The notes beneath the pieces were generated by a model. That model was not told the DNA's origin, made no database searches, and saw only the letters and a list, made by a program, of their open reading frames with translations. Made by a program: the position numbers and the translations under genes. DNA of 64,000 nucleotides from Sandaracinaceae bacterium (lineage in GTDB: Bacteria; Myxococcota_A; Polyangia; Polyangiales; JADJQN01): contig JADJQN010000015.1 of the NCBI GenBank assembly GCA_016712745.1, forward strand, positions 496,001 through 560,000, read 5' to 3'. Below, in pieces: positions 36,181 to 44,783 of this stretch (positions are counted from its first letter, which is position 1; every line of letters begins with the position of its first letter).

Positions 36181-36903
36181 CTATTTCAGTCGGAGTGCTT
36201 CGCCTTCCAACTCGGCGTTGACCGACTCGGGCCGAAGCGCGTGCGCGACGAGTGAATGCGCGAGTGTTGCAGCGTCGTTCGACGCATAGCGCGCTTTCAG
36301 CGTATGCCCGCCGAGCACTCCGATCACACTAAGCAGCCCATCCGCAAGCGCAGCACCGTAGCGCTCCGCGGGACGCGACTCTTCTCGATCGGGCCCGGTG
36401 ATGAACGATGGGCGCGCGATGGTGTATGGCACACCGCTCGCTTTGAGCTCCCGTTCGAACCGCGCGCGGACTTCGAGGTAGGGATTGGCTGAGCCTTCGC
36501 TCACTCCAAGCGACGAGACATATAGAAAACGCGGATGCAACTCCGCGGCGAGACATGCTCGCAGCATCATCGCGGTCAGGCCGTAGTCGACCGCTTCGTA
36601 GCTTTCTTTTGCTGCATCGCGGCCTTCTTTCGTCGCGCGCTTGGCGCGTGCGCGGGTGGTTCCAAGCAGCGCGAACACCAGGGTGGGCTTGATGCGCTTC
36701 ATCGTCGCAATCATTGCCGCCTCTTCCCACGGCGTTGTGTCCACGTGTGCTCCGAATCCTTGGAACTCGCTTCGATATCGCGCAAGCGCAGACGAATCGG
36801 GTCGCACATGGGCATGCGTGTCAATCCCACGAGCGCGCAGCGCGCGCACCACTTCGCGCCCCGTATACCCGGTAGCGCCGCCAACAAATGCGATTTCACT
36901 CAT
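36181..36903 (-). CDS. NAD(P)-binding NmrA-like/extended SDR protein
   Basis: 240-residue Rossmann-fold protein. FVGGATGYTGREVVRAL at the start is the glycine-rich dinucleotide motif of atypical SDRs (NAD(P)H-binding, NmrA or HTATIP2-like), and RFLYVSSLGVS is the conserved serine strand. No YxxxK active site in the usual place is evident, as in regulatory NmrA-type members. Function unknown. It follows the TonB-like gene by 12 bases and the lgt gene beyond on the same strand. Confidence 0.8.
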   Translation of the reverse strand: MSEIAFVGGATGYTGREVVRALRARGIDTHAHVRPDSSALARYRSEFQGFGAHVDTTPWEEAAMIATMKRIKPTLVFALLGTTRARAKRATKEGRDAAKESYEAVDYGLTAMMLRACLAAELHPRFLYVSSLGVSEGSANPYLEVRARFERELKASGVPYTIARPSFITGPDREESRPAERYGAALADGLLSVIGVLGGHTLKARYASNDAATLAHSLVAHALRPESVNAELEGEALRLK

Positions 36904-36915
36904 GTCGAGGCGCTT

Positions 36916-38304
36916 TCATCGAACCATCGGATTGCTAAAGCTTACGGGCACCGGGATGCGTAACACATCCGTTCCAACTGCAACATCGGTGGGCACGGGC
37001 GGGAAGGGCGCGCTTCGCTCGATTGCCGACAACGCAGCTGCATCGAGATCATCGAAGCCGCTCGACCGCACGAGGCGCGGCGCTTGCGCGAGCGTGCCGT
37101 CACGACGCACGAATAGATGAAATACGCTCTGCCCCTCATCCATTGCCACCTGGCGTGCGCGCGGGAAGGCGAGCGCGTTAGTGACGCGCCCGCGCAGCTC
37201 GAGCATCCACCGTCGATAGCGCGACTCGCCTGTGTTCAGGGCGCCGGCCGAGCCGCTTCCTGGTATGTGCGCGTTGGCGCGGCCCCCTTCTTCGAGGCCG
37301 CCGCCGCTGCCCGCTGCGCCGCCGCCACCGACGCCGCCCCGACCCTCGCCGGCGCGCGCGCCCGAGCGCTCGCTGGAATCAACCATCGACTGCAACATCC
37401 GAGCTGCGAGCAACTCCGCGTCCTGATCATCGCGTACGTTGTCGGCGCGCCATTGAGTTTCGGTCGCAGCTGCGCCTTCGTCGACGGGCGGCCGGCCCCG
37501 CGCCACGCGTGCCGCGTCCGACTCGCGCTCGGCGCGCCCGTTCTGGATGCCGCGACCCATGGAGCTGCGCGCGTCGCCAATTCGGGTGTCCGAACCAGTG
37601 CGTTCTGCTCCGTTTGAGAGGGAGTGGGTGCTCGCTCGGTCCGAGGCATGCACCACCTCTGCGGGAGCTTCGAAAATTATCATCCCGCCGTTCTGCTCGG
37701 TGGTCGCAAGAGCCGTTTGATCTCGACGAAGCGCTATCGACCCCGCCAGCGCGGCTGGTGCCGCATTGGGTGCACCTTCGCGCGGATCCACCTGGGCGAC
37801 TCGACGCCGCTCTGGGTGCTCGCCGTCGCCCGAAGCGAGGAAAGCCGTGTCGCTTGGATGAGGTGTTGCTCGACGCGTCTCTGTCGTCGCGCGATCGTCT
37901 GCAGTGCGAATGCGCTGCGCTTGCGATACACGCACCGCGTTCATGGGCGCGTCTTGCAAGGTGATTGAGTCCGCCTGCGAGGCAAGGCGCACGGCGTTCT
38001 GGGCGCCTGCCGCATCGCCGCCTTGGCCGCGATCAAAATCGTCGATGTTCTGCGTCGAGCGCGGACCGCCGAATTGCAAAGGTTGTCGCCGGTGTGCCGA
38101 GGGGCGCTCTCCGTCTACGCCCGCGGCCCCCGCTATGCCTTCACCAGGCGCGGCAATCTGGACGTCGATTTCATACGCGCGCCGCGCATGCGCCGAGTGG
38201 TTGGGAATGCGCAAGAGTAGAAGCGCAATGGTGGCGTGCGTCATCACCGATGCCGCGAGCACCACGAGCGAGATCCGATAATCCCTTAGCCCTCCCGACA
38301 CCAT
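36916..38304 (-). CDS. TonB-family energy transducer-like protein
   Basis: 462-residue protein with one N-terminal membrane helix (SLVVLAASVMTHATIALLLLRI), a long disordered, charged and glycine-rich middle part, and a C-terminal TonB domain of about 90 residues (YRRWMLELRGRVTNALAFPRAR, FHLFVRRDGTLAQAPRLVRSSG, LDAAALSAIERSAPFPPVP). TonB-family proteins couple the proton force to outer-membrane import. The middle part is arginine-rich rather than proline-rich, which is unusual. ATG 38304. It sits between lgt and the NmrA-like gene in a single-strand cluster; ExbB and ExbD are not nearby. Confidence 0.82.
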   Translation of the reverse strand: MVSGGLRDYRISLVVLAASVMTHATIALLLLRIPNHSAHARRAYEIDVQIAAPGEGIAGAAGVDGERPSAHRRQPLQFGGPRSTQNIDDFDRGQGGDAAGAQNAVRLASQADSITLQDAPMNAVRVSQAQRIRTADDRATTETRRATPHPSDTAFLASGDGEHPERRRVAQVDPREGAPNAAPAALAGSIALRRDQTALATTEQNGGMIIFEAPAEVVHASDRASTHSLSNGAERTGSDTRIGDARSSMGRGIQNGRAERESDAARVARGRPPVDEGAAATETQWRADNVRDDQDAELLAARMLQSMVDSSERSGARAGEGRGGVGGGGAAGSGGGLEEGGRANAHIPGSGSAGALNTGESRYRRWMLELRGRVTNALAFPRARQVAMDEGQSVFHLFVRRDGTLAQAPRLVRSSGFDDLDAAALSAIERSAPFPPVPTDVAVGTDVLRIPVPVSFSNPMVR

Positions 38305-38321
38305 CCCGTTATTCTAGGGCT

Positions 38322-38340
38322 AGTGCGGCTCAACCGCACT
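38322..38340 (-). terminator. Hairpin after lgt
   Basis: Perfect 7-base stem AGTGCGG / CCGCACT with a five-base loop (CTCAA), two bases after the TGA of lgt (read on the minus strand). No T-run follows, so it may be a weak terminator or an attenuator between lgt and the TonB-like gene rather than a strong stop. Confidence 0.4.
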
Positions 38341-38341
38341 C

Positions 38342-39211
38342 TCACTTCGTGCGCTTTGGGGATACCTGTGGCGGAACAAGCGCAGAAGGCGGCAAGGTGA
38401 TGTCGGGCCGCGAATACACGTAGTAAATCACGGCGACGCCGATCGCGAAGAGCAGTACGGACCCATAGTGCCCCGGCGTTAGGCCCAAATAGCGCGGGTC
38501 GGCGTCCGCGCCAAACTCTTCGGGACGTATGCGCAAGAAGTCGAGTCCGAAACGAACCGGCCCGTACAGCGCCGGCAGCAAGCCCATATAGAGCCCGGGC
38601 TTGGTCTTCTTCGTTCCGAGCCACAGGAAAAGTGGAACCACCACGAGCGAGAAGAGCACTTCGTAAAACCCCAAGTCATGACGCGCTTGGAACGGAGGCT
38701 GACCGATTTCGTATGGATACACGGCGAGGAAGAAGTTCGTAACGGTGCCTGGATGATCGTGAACGCTGAAGCATCCGATGCGCCCAAAGAGCCAACCCAG
38801 CGGGAATGCAAAGACGATGACGTCGCCCACGGCGAGCAGCGACATCTTACGGCGATAGCGCCAGAGCAGTGCGCCGCCGATCGCGCCAAAGAACCCGCCG
38901 TACGACGAGATGCCCTTCCACAGTTGGATGAGGTAGAGCGGATTCGCGGCCACCTCTTCCGGATGATAAAAGATCGCGTCAAGAACGTGCGCGCAGATGA
39001 AACCGGAAAACAGAACGTGCGCCACCAAATCCCCGAGCACAGCCTGGTTGATGCCAAGTTTCTTCGCGCGCCACTCGGCGAGGCGATAGCCGCTAAGCAC
39101 TCCAGTGGCGACGAGCACACCGAATGGCTGAATCGGAAGGTGGTATCCGCCGGGGAGCGGAATACGGATTTCGTGCGCCTGAAACCAGGGGATAAAAAGT
39201 AGAATGGACAT
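38342..39211 (-). CDS. lgt: Prolipoprotein diacylglyceryl transferase Lgt
   Basis: 289-residue inner-membrane enzyme that transfers diacylglycerol from phosphatidylglycerol to the lipobox cysteine of prolipoproteins. Seven hydrophobic helices, IQPFGVLVATGV, SYGGFFGAIGGAL, and FGRIGCFSVHDHPG. The Lgt signature normally reads GRxGNFxNxE; here Asn is replaced by Cys and the following residues differ, while the arginine is kept and a second arginine is present in PVRFGLDFLRIR. ATG 39211 chosen over the frame start at 39292. The window carries at least seven lipoprotein genes, which fits. Divergent from nth by 41 bases. Confidence 0.92.
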   Translation of the reverse strand: MSILLFIPWFQAHEIRIPLPGGYHLPIQPFGVLVATGVLSGYRLAEWRAKKLGINQAVLGDLVAHVLFSGFICAHVLDAIFYHPEEVAANPLYLIQLWKGISSYGGFFGAIGGALLWRYRRKMSLLAVGDVIVFAFPLGWLFGRIGCFSVHDHPGTVTNFFLAVYPYEIGQPPFQARHDLGFYEVLFSLVVVPLFLWLGTKKTKPGLYMGLLPALYGPVRFGLDFLRIRPEEFGADADPRYLGLTPGHYGSVLLFAIGVAVIYYVYSRPDITLPPSALVPPQVSPKRTK

Positions 39212-39252
39212 GAACGCGCGCGAGAGTAGCAGGCCTGTGGTAGCTTGTGTCC

Positions 39253-40035
39253 ATGCCTGCGAAGAGCCCTTTGGCAAGCGTGAATTTGCCAAGCATGAGC
39301 AAGGAGCGAAAGGCCCGCGCGAAAAAAGTGCTCGAGCGGCTCGCCGCCGCGATGCCGGAGCCCGAGTGCGAGCTAGATTTCAAAAGTCCCTGGCAGCTTT
39401 TGGTGGCGACCATCTTGAGCGCGCAGAGCACGGACAAGATGATCAACAAGATCACTCCAGCGCTCTTTGCGAAGTGGCCAGAGCCAAAGGATTTGGCCAA
39501 GGCCTCGCAAGAGGACGTGGAAGTCGCCGTGAAGTCGTCGGGGTTCTTTCACAACAAAGCAAAGTCACTGCGTGCTACGGCGACCATCGTCACCACCGAA
39601 TACGGCGGCGAGGTCCCGAAAACCGTCGACGAGCTGACTCGCCTACCAGGCGTTGCGCGTAAGACAGCGAACGTCGTCCTTGGCACGGCCTATCGAATCT
39701 CAAACGGCGTAACCATCGATACTCATGCCGGCCGTGTTTCTCGCCGCTTGGAGCTCACGGAACACGACGATCCCGTCAAAGTCGAAAAAGACCTGATGGC
39801 CCTGTTCCCGCAGAAAAGCTGGATAGACTTGGGGCATAGGTTCGTGCTTCACGGGCGCTATGTTTGCCTCGCACGCAAACCTAAGTGCACCCTTTGTCCG
39901 CTCAACGAGATCTGCCCAAGTGCTGAGGCCAAGGCTTCTGGCAAATGGCCAGAGCGCGCGGAGCGTGAAGGCGCTCTGGTTCGGGCGCGCGGTGTGACTG
40001 AAGACAAATCCAATCTCGAAGCGGGGCTCGCATAG
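39253..40035 (+). CDS. nth: Endonuclease III (DNA glycosylase/AP lyase)
   Basis: 260-residue base-excision repair enzyme removing oxidised pyrimidines. HhH-GPD fold: LLVATILSAQSTDKMINK, hairpin LPGVARKTANVVLG with the catalytic Lys, and VTIDTHAGRVSRRL with the catalytic Asp. The C terminus has the four-cysteine [4Fe-4S] loop CX6CX2CX5C (CLARKPKCTLCPLNEIC). ATG 39253 is used; an internal ATG at 39295 is an alternative. The 40-residue tail after the cluster is an extension. The gene is 3 bases before a PilZ protein and probably co-transcribed. Confidence 0.95.
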   Translation: MPAKSPLASVNLPSMSKERKARAKKVLERLAAAMPEPECELDFKSPWQLLVATILSAQSTDKMINKITPALFAKWPEPKDLAKASQEDVEVAVKSSGFFHNKAKSLRATATIVTTEYGGEVPKTVDELTRLPGVARKTANVVLGTAYRISNGVTIDTHAGRVSRRLELTEHDDPVKVEKDLMALFPQKSWIDLGHRFVLHGRYVCLARKPKCTLCPLNEICPSAEAKASGKWPERAEREGALVRARGVTEDKSNLEAGLA

Positions 40036-40038
40036 CTG

Positions 40039-40902
40039 ATGGAAGATTTCGACGAGCACAGCCTAAGCCTCGACGCGCGAGCAGCGATCCACGCTGTGCT
40101 TCACGCCGCGCGCAATGCGCGACCTCAGATGGCTGCGGCGCTTCACCAGCTCGAGAATGAATCCGTGATCACGCCAGGGATGGACAGCGCGATGCGTGAA
40201 GTCGTCGCGGCTGTTCGCGCTATGTACAGCGTCGAGGTCGGAGGCTACGAGCTTTCGCACAGTGCGCTTGTGGAGGCGATGAATGCGCTATCCAAAGCAC
40301 TCACGCTGATGCAAAAAGAAGTCACGCAACACGACTCGGTCCAAGAAGCGACCGAGCGCGTCGCACTCACCCTTGCAATGCTCTATCCCGCGCAACAATC
40401 GATCAAGCATGCGCAAAGCGTAGAGCAAGCGATGCAAAAGCACGCTGCGTCGGACGATGGCGCGGCGATACCGCTTTCGACGCCACGACGGCGCTCCGCA
40501 ACAGTGAGCGATGCCCGCGTGCGTGCCGACCTCGTTTTCACCACGCCGACAGGACCGGGTTCCGAACGCCGTATTTCACCGCGCGCCGAAATCGAGGTCG
40601 ACATAGGCTTTCAAAGTGACACGAATTTCTTCGTGGGCATTGCCGGTGATCTTTCGGACGGTGGTCTCTTCATTGCCACGCAAGAAGCTCTGCCGATCGG
40701 CACCGAACTTACTATTGCGATGGTTCTGCCAGGCGGCCATCACATAACAGCGCACGGCAAAGTTGCTTGGACCCGGCGTGGCGAAGCCAAAAACAACACG
40801 GTGGCCGGCATGGGCGTGAGTTTTACCGAGCTCGGCAAAAGCGACGCGCGCGTGGTGGGGATGTTCCTGCATCGGCGCGAGCCCTTGCGCGTCAAACCGT
40901 GA
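40039..40902 (+). CDS. PilZ domain protein
   Basis: 287-residue protein. The first 150 residues are helical without a recognised motif. The C-terminal 110 residues form a PilZ-type beta-barrel: ERRISPRAEIEVDIGF (RxxxR of the cyclic-di-GMP site), GDLSDGGLFIATQEALPIGT, and VAWTRRG near the end, close to the myxobacterial TIGR02266 type. It may bind cyclic-di-GMP, though TIGR02266 proteins often diverge from the canonical DxSxxG; here D(L)SDGG is present. Nth precedes by 3 bases. TGA 40900 falls inside the first unit of a 14-base tandem repeat. Confidence 0.85.
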   Translation: MEDFDEHSLSLDARAAIHAVLHAARNARPQMAAALHQLENESVITPGMDSAMREVVAAVRAMYSVEVGGYELSHSALVEAMNALSKALTLMQKEVTQHDSVQEATERVALTLAMLYPAQQSIKHAQSVEQAMQKHAASDDGAAIPLSTPRRRSATVSDARVRADLVFTTPTGPGSERRISPRAEIEVDIGFQSDTNFFVGIAGDLSDGGLFIATQEALPIGTELTIAMVLPGGHHITAHGKVAWTRRGEAKNNTVAGMGVSFTELGKSDARVVGMFLHRREPLRVKP

Positions 40903-40952
40903 TTGACGCGACTTGATTGACGCGACTTGATTGACACGACTTGATTGACACG
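40901..40952. repeat. 14-base tandem repeat before eno
   Basis: Unit GATTGACGCGACTT at 40901-40914 and 40915-40928, then GATTGACACGACTT at 40929-40942 and a partial GATTGACACG at 40943-40952. The repeat carries TTGACG/TTGACA-like -35 hexamers spaced every 14 bases in the gap before the enolase gene. It may be a promoter array or a regulator binding site. Confidence 0.8.
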
Positions 40953-40997
40953 TGGGTGCGCTTCCCCGACGATGCAGCGCATCTCGGAGGCGTCTCA

Positions 40998-42278
40998 ATG
41001 ACTGAAATCACCGGCATTCTTGCTCGCGAAATCTTGGACTCGCGGGGAAATCCCACGGTTGAAGTAGAGGTCGAGCTCGATAGTGGCGTGCGCGGGCGCG
41101 CGGCTGTTCCCTCCGGAGCATCGACCGGTGAGCACGAAGCCCTTGAGCTGCGAGACGGCGACAAGAAGCGCTACCAAGGCAAGGGCGTCAAGAAGGCCGT
41201 GGCCAACGTCATGCATAAGATTGGGCCGGCCGTCATCGGCTTCGACGCGCTCGATCAAACAGAGGTTGACCGCGCGATGATCGCGCTTGATGGCACCAAA
41301 GCGAAATCAAAGCTCGGCGCGAACGCGATTCTTGGCGTGTCGATGGCTGTGTGTCGCGCGGCCGCTAACGCGACTGGCTTGCCCCTTTGGCACTACCTAG
41401 GCGGCGCGCAAGCGCGCGTCTTGCCGTTACCCTTGATGAACATCATCAACGGCGGCGCGCACGCGGACAATGGCCTGGAGGTCCAGGAGTTCATGATCGT
41501 CCCCGTGGGCGCACCGACGTTTGCCGAGGCACTACGCGCCGGCGCGGAAACCTTTCATCACCTGAAGGCTTTGCTCAAGAAGGACGGGCAAGCGACGAGC
41601 GTCGGCGACGAAGGTGGCTTTGCGCCGCGCCTCGCCAGCAATGAAGCCGCGCTCGCGATTATCGTGAAGGCAATCGAGGCCGCCGGATACAAGCCCGGCA
41701 AAGACATCTCCCTCGCGTTGGATTGCGCAGCGAGCGAATTTTTCGATAAGAAAAAGTCCTACACCTTCGACAAAAAGCAGGTCGATGGCGCAGGCCTCGT
41801 CGATATCTACAAGAAGCTCGTCAGCAAATATCCCATCGTCTCCATCGAAGACGGCTGCGCCGAGGACGATTGGAAGACGTGGAAGCTTCTAACCGACGCG
41901 CTTGGCAAGCAAGTGCAGCTCGTCGGCGATGATCTCTTTGTCACGGACGCGAAGCGCGTCAAGCAAGGCATCGACAAAGGCGTCGCGAGCGCGGTGCTCA
42001 TCAAGGTAAACCAGATCGGCACGGTCACCGAGACGCTCGACTGCATCCGCCTCGCTGCCCTCGGCGGCGGTTCGTGGATCATTTCTCACCGCAGCGGCGA
42101 AACAGAAGACACGTTCATTGCTGACCTGGCCGTCGCGACCGGCGCGGGGCAGATCAAGACTGGTTCCGCGTCACGCTCTGAGCGCATCGCAAAGTACAAT
42201 CAGCTCCTGCGCATCGAAGAGCAGCTGGGCGCCGCGGCCACGTACGCCCGCGGGTCGACGCTTTCGTTACGCCGCTAG
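40998..42278 (+). CDS. eno: Enolase
   Basis: 426-residue glycolytic enzyme converting 2-phosphoglycerate to phosphoenolpyruvate. ILDSRGNPTVEVEVEL near the N terminus, PSGASTGEHEALELRDGD, SVGDEGGFAP (metal and catalytic Glu), KVNQIGT with the catalytic lysine, and SHRSGETEDT are all intact. ATG 40998 has CGGAGG seven bases before it; the frame begins earlier (40941) but has no SD. Full length for the family. Alone in its direction after the PilZ gene; expressed probably from the repeat-bearing intergenic region. Confidence 0.98.
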   Translation: MTEITGILAREILDSRGNPTVEVEVELDSGVRGRAAVPSGASTGEHEALELRDGDKKRYQGKGVKKAVANVMHKIGPAVIGFDALDQTEVDRAMIALDGTKAKSKLGANAILGVSMAVCRAAANATGLPLWHYLGGAQARVLPLPLMNIINGGAHADNGLEVQEFMIVPVGAPTFAEALRAGAETFHHLKALLKKDGQATSVGDEGGFAPRLASNEAALAIIVKAIEAAGYKPGKDISLALDCAASEFFDKKKSYTFDKKQVDGAGLVDIYKKLVSKYPIVSIEDGCAEDDWKTWKLLTDALGKQVQLVGDDLFVTDAKRVKQGIDKGVASAVLIKVNQIGTVTETLDCIRLAALGGGSWIISHRSGETEDTFIADLAVATGAGQIKTGSASRSERIAKYNQLLRIEEQLGAAATYARGSTLSLRR

Positions 42279-42320
42279 TGGGTGTTTTGCGTCTGGACTG
42301 AAAGCGGATTAGGCCGACGC

Positions 42321-42713
42321 TCACTCCGACCCTGGCGCGCGCCTTTCTTTTAGCGCGCGAGTGACGAGAGCGAGAAGGTCTTTCGCATAGCCGGGCATCG
42401 CCTTCTGCAAGAAGTACGGAGTGCCCACCCGCACTGCGAGCTCGCCGACGTTCTCGCGCGAAGACACCGGCACGATCGGAATGTACTCCTCACCTGCATC
42501 GTGACGGAGCATCTGCTCTGCCATCTCCGGCCCGGATAGCACGGGCATGTCCACGTCGAGGACGACGCATTGCGGGTGCGGCAGAGCGCGCAGCTGGCGT
42601 AGGCCGTCGGCTCCGTCGACGGCCGTCATCGTTGAGAGTCCGGCAGATTGAAAGAGTGAAATGCATAGAGCCGCGGTGTCCGGGTCGTCTTCTACGATAA
42701 GTATATTGGCCAT
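42321..42713 (-). CDS. Single-domain response regulator
   Basis: 130-residue receiver domain with no output domain. Phosphoacceptor Asp53 in VVLDVDMP, acidic pocket Asp9/Asp10 in ILIVEDD, Ser in VPVSS, and Lys104 in FLQKAMPG are all present. Its stop lies 42 bases from the end of the convergent eno gene. The histidine kinase just upstream ends 13 bases before its ATG, so they are probably co-transcribed partners. Confidence 0.93.
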   Translation of the reverse strand: MANILIVEDDPDTAALCISLFQSAGLSTMTAVDGADGLRQLRALPHPQCVVLDVDMPVLSGPEMAEQMLRHDAGEEYIPIVPVSSRENVGELAVRVGTPYFLQKAMPGYAKDLLALVTRALKERRAPGSE

Positions 42714-42726
42714 CTGGAGCTCCGAT

Positions 42727-43857
42727 TCAGCTAGGTGTTTGTGCGCTCAAGGTCGGTGTATGGCGCGGTAATTCGATCGTGAAGATACAACCCTTTCCAG
42801 CCACATCGTGGACCCGAAGCGTGCCCCCGTTTGCCTCCACGCCGCGCCGACTAATGGCAAGCCCCAATCCCAACCCAGTGCGATCGGAGCCCTGTTGGGC
42901 GAACGACTCAAAGAGCTCATCCGATTTTCCTTTGGGTAGTCCGCCGCATTCGTCCTCGACGTCAATGATGACGCGCTCTCCGCTCGCCCGCGCGTTCAAC
43001 GTGACGTGTCCGTGTGCGTGCGTGAACTTGAAGGCGTTCTGCAAGAGGTTCGATAGCGCCGACGAGAGCATCGGTCGGTCTGCGTTCACCCAAAGTCCGT
43101 CCTCGAGCGACGAGGAGAATGTCAGGCCGTGCTCTTGCGCGTCCAGCTCCGCCCCGACCTGTACCTCTTCGATGAGGTCGCGAATCGGAATGAGCTCCGC
43201 ACGAATCTTTAACCCTGCTGAGAGCCGCACGTCCGCGAGCGAACGATCAATCAGATTGCGTAGCGCCAGGAGACTTCGGTCGAGAACAGCGCCGGTGGCT
43301 CCTGTGAGCGCGACGCTTCCCGACTTGATCGAGTGAAACGCAAGCATCGCCGTGTTCAAATGATTGCGTAGCTCGTGCGCGAGAAAGCCGAGTCGCTCGT
43401 TCATCGACTGCTCCTCGCTCGCCGAATTAATCGCATCGCGCCGGTGCCCGAACGCGGTGACGGCGTCGGCCATTGCGTTGTCCAAGCAGCGGTTGAATGT
43501 GTGAAAGTCGTCGACCGCGATGGTTTGGTGCTTCTCCTGCGCGAGCTCAGTGACCGCTTGGCACAGGTCTCCGTAATCATGCACGACCTGGGCAACGGTG
43601 TAGCCGCCATGCAAAAGCTCAACGCCGTGCTTGGCCGCAGCGCTACCGATTGCACCCTCGGCACCCGACGCGTTGCCGTCAGCGTCCACGCCGTCGGACT
43701 GGGCAGCGCGCAGTGCATCGGTCAGTCGGCTGAGGAAATCGGGAATGCCATATTCGAGTCGTGCCGGGCTTGTGCCTGGTGCAGACCGACCGATGACTTT
43801 CGTGCGGCAACGGCGAATGAGTTCGTCGTGGTTCGCGCGCAGAAATTCGTGAAGCAT
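42727..43857 (-). CDS. Sensor histidine kinase, cytoplasmic
   Basis: 376-residue histidine kinase without a membrane helix. An N-terminal region of about 130 residues starting MLHEFLRANHDELIRRCRTK resembles the RsbRD-N-type domain found before kinases in myxobacteria. The HisKA domain has FLAHELRNHLNTAM (His about residue 161) and the ATPase domain has LLQNAFKFTHAHGHV (N box), VEDECGGLP (G1) and GLGLGLAISRRGVEANGG (G2). ATG 43857 is preferred over a GTG at 43902, because related proteins start at MLHEFL. It is followed by its receiver partner. Confidence 0.92.
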   Translation of the reverse strand: MLHEFLRANHDELIRRCRTKVIGRSAPGTSPARLEYGIPDFLSRLTDALRAAQSDGVDADGNASGAEGAIGSAAAKHGVELLHGGYTVAQVVHDYGDLCQAVTELAQEKHQTIAVDDFHTFNRCLDNAMADAVTAFGHRRDAINSASEEQSMNERLGFLAHELRNHLNTAMLAFHSIKSGSVALTGATGAVLDRSLLALRNLIDRSLADVRLSAGLKIRAELIPIRDLIEEVQVGAELDAQEHGLTFSSSLEDGLWVNADRPMLSSALSNLLQNAFKFTHAHGHVTLNARASGERVIIDVEDECGGLPKGKSDELFESFAQQGSDRTGLGLGLAISRRGVEANGGTLRVHDVAGKGCIFTIELPRHTPTLSAQTPS

Positions 43858-44049
43858 GAAGCCGCCAAGTTTCTCAGGCGCTGGGAGTGCGAAAGCTTGC
43901 ACGCGCGGGCCTGTGAAAGTGAGGGAGCACTAAGCGTGCCGCGGCGCACAGCGCGTAATCCGCGCCAATAACTCGTGTCACGCTGGCGTTGCTGCCGGCC
44001 GACGCGCGCAAACGCTACAAGTCGCACGCAGGAATGTCCCGTGCGCGTG

Positions 44050-44421
44050 CTAGCGCAGGCGGCGCGAACGTATCAGATCGAGCAGAGATTCCACCCCGTC
44101 GGCTCGCTTGAGCTCGAGAGGCGGAAAGCCGCGCTGGGTCATCGCTGTTGCGATCGCACGCCCGTACGGAAGCTCGGCGCCCCAAATCGCACGCACGAGC
44201 GTGGGTGCCCCATCCGCGAAGATATCGGCGAGCAACGCAGCGTCGATCTGCGCGAAGTCGGTGGCGTCGACAAGGGCCATGTAAGGAGCGTCGGCGCTTC
44301 GAAGCTTGTTGCGAATGTTCTGGGGCGAGGAGATCACGTAAGTGAGTACAGTGTCGCTACCGAGCGCCGCTTCTAAACGGAGCGACAGGCCCTGACCCGC
44401 TGCTACAATCAGCACGGTCAT
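44050..44421 (-). CDS. Hypothetical protein, degenerate receiver-like fold
   Basis: 123-residue protein. Strand-like segments TVLIVAAG, MALVDATD and TLVRAIWG are spaced as beta 1, 3 and 4 of a receiver domain, with Asp52 at the phosphoacceptor place, but the acidic pair after beta 1 is missing (Ala-Ala-Gly), so phosphorylation is doubtful. I cannot name a family. ATG 44421 overlaps the TGA of the preceding small gene (ATGA), so the two are coupled. A 192-base gap separates it from the histidine kinase downstream. Confidence 0.65.
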   Translation of the reverse strand: MTVLIVAAGQGLSLRLEAALGSDTVLTYVISSPQNIRNKLRSADAPYMALVDATDFAQIDAALLADIFADGAPTLVRAIWGAELPYGRAIATAMTQRGFPPLELKRADGVESLLDLIRSRRLR

Positions 44422-44735
44422 CGCTTCGCGAAGATTGGCATGCGCGTCGTCGTCGCAAGACGGTCTTCGTTCAAGAAGGGATCGGGTGGAGGCTGATTGG
44501 CTTGCGAAAGCTTGCTACGCGCAATGAGCTCTTCCACGCGCTCAAGCACGACGCTTGCTTCGCCTTCGCCAACGCGTTTTACAATTGCGTCATGCAAAGG
44601 CCCGCGCGCGAGCGCGAGCAGAGCGTCAGTTCCTTCTGGGATACGACTACCAAACGGTTCGAGCGCGTCGAACAGGAGCGACGTTGCAAGATCCGGCGAC
44701 AACACCCCTTCGAGTGCTTCGCGCAACATACGCAT
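44418..44735 (-). CDS. Hypothetical protein
   Basis: About 105-116 residues; start uncertain: ATG 44735 or the TTG at 44768, 15 bases after the biotin-carboxylase-like stop. Helical: LREALEGVLSPDLATSLLF, then FGSRIPEGTDALLALARG. No family recognised. The predicted short helical repeats resemble nothing I can name. Its TGA overlaps the ATG of the receiver-like gene, so the two probably act together. Confidence 0.6.
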   Translation of the reverse strand: MRMLREALEGVLSPDLATSLLFDALEPFGSRIPEGTDALLALARGPLHDAIVKRVGEGEASVVLERVEELIARSKLSQANQPPPDPFLNEDRLATTTRMPIFAKR

Positions 44736-44783
44736 CGAAAACTGATCGTGAACTGCGTTCAACGCCAAACTCCGTTCGAGCGA

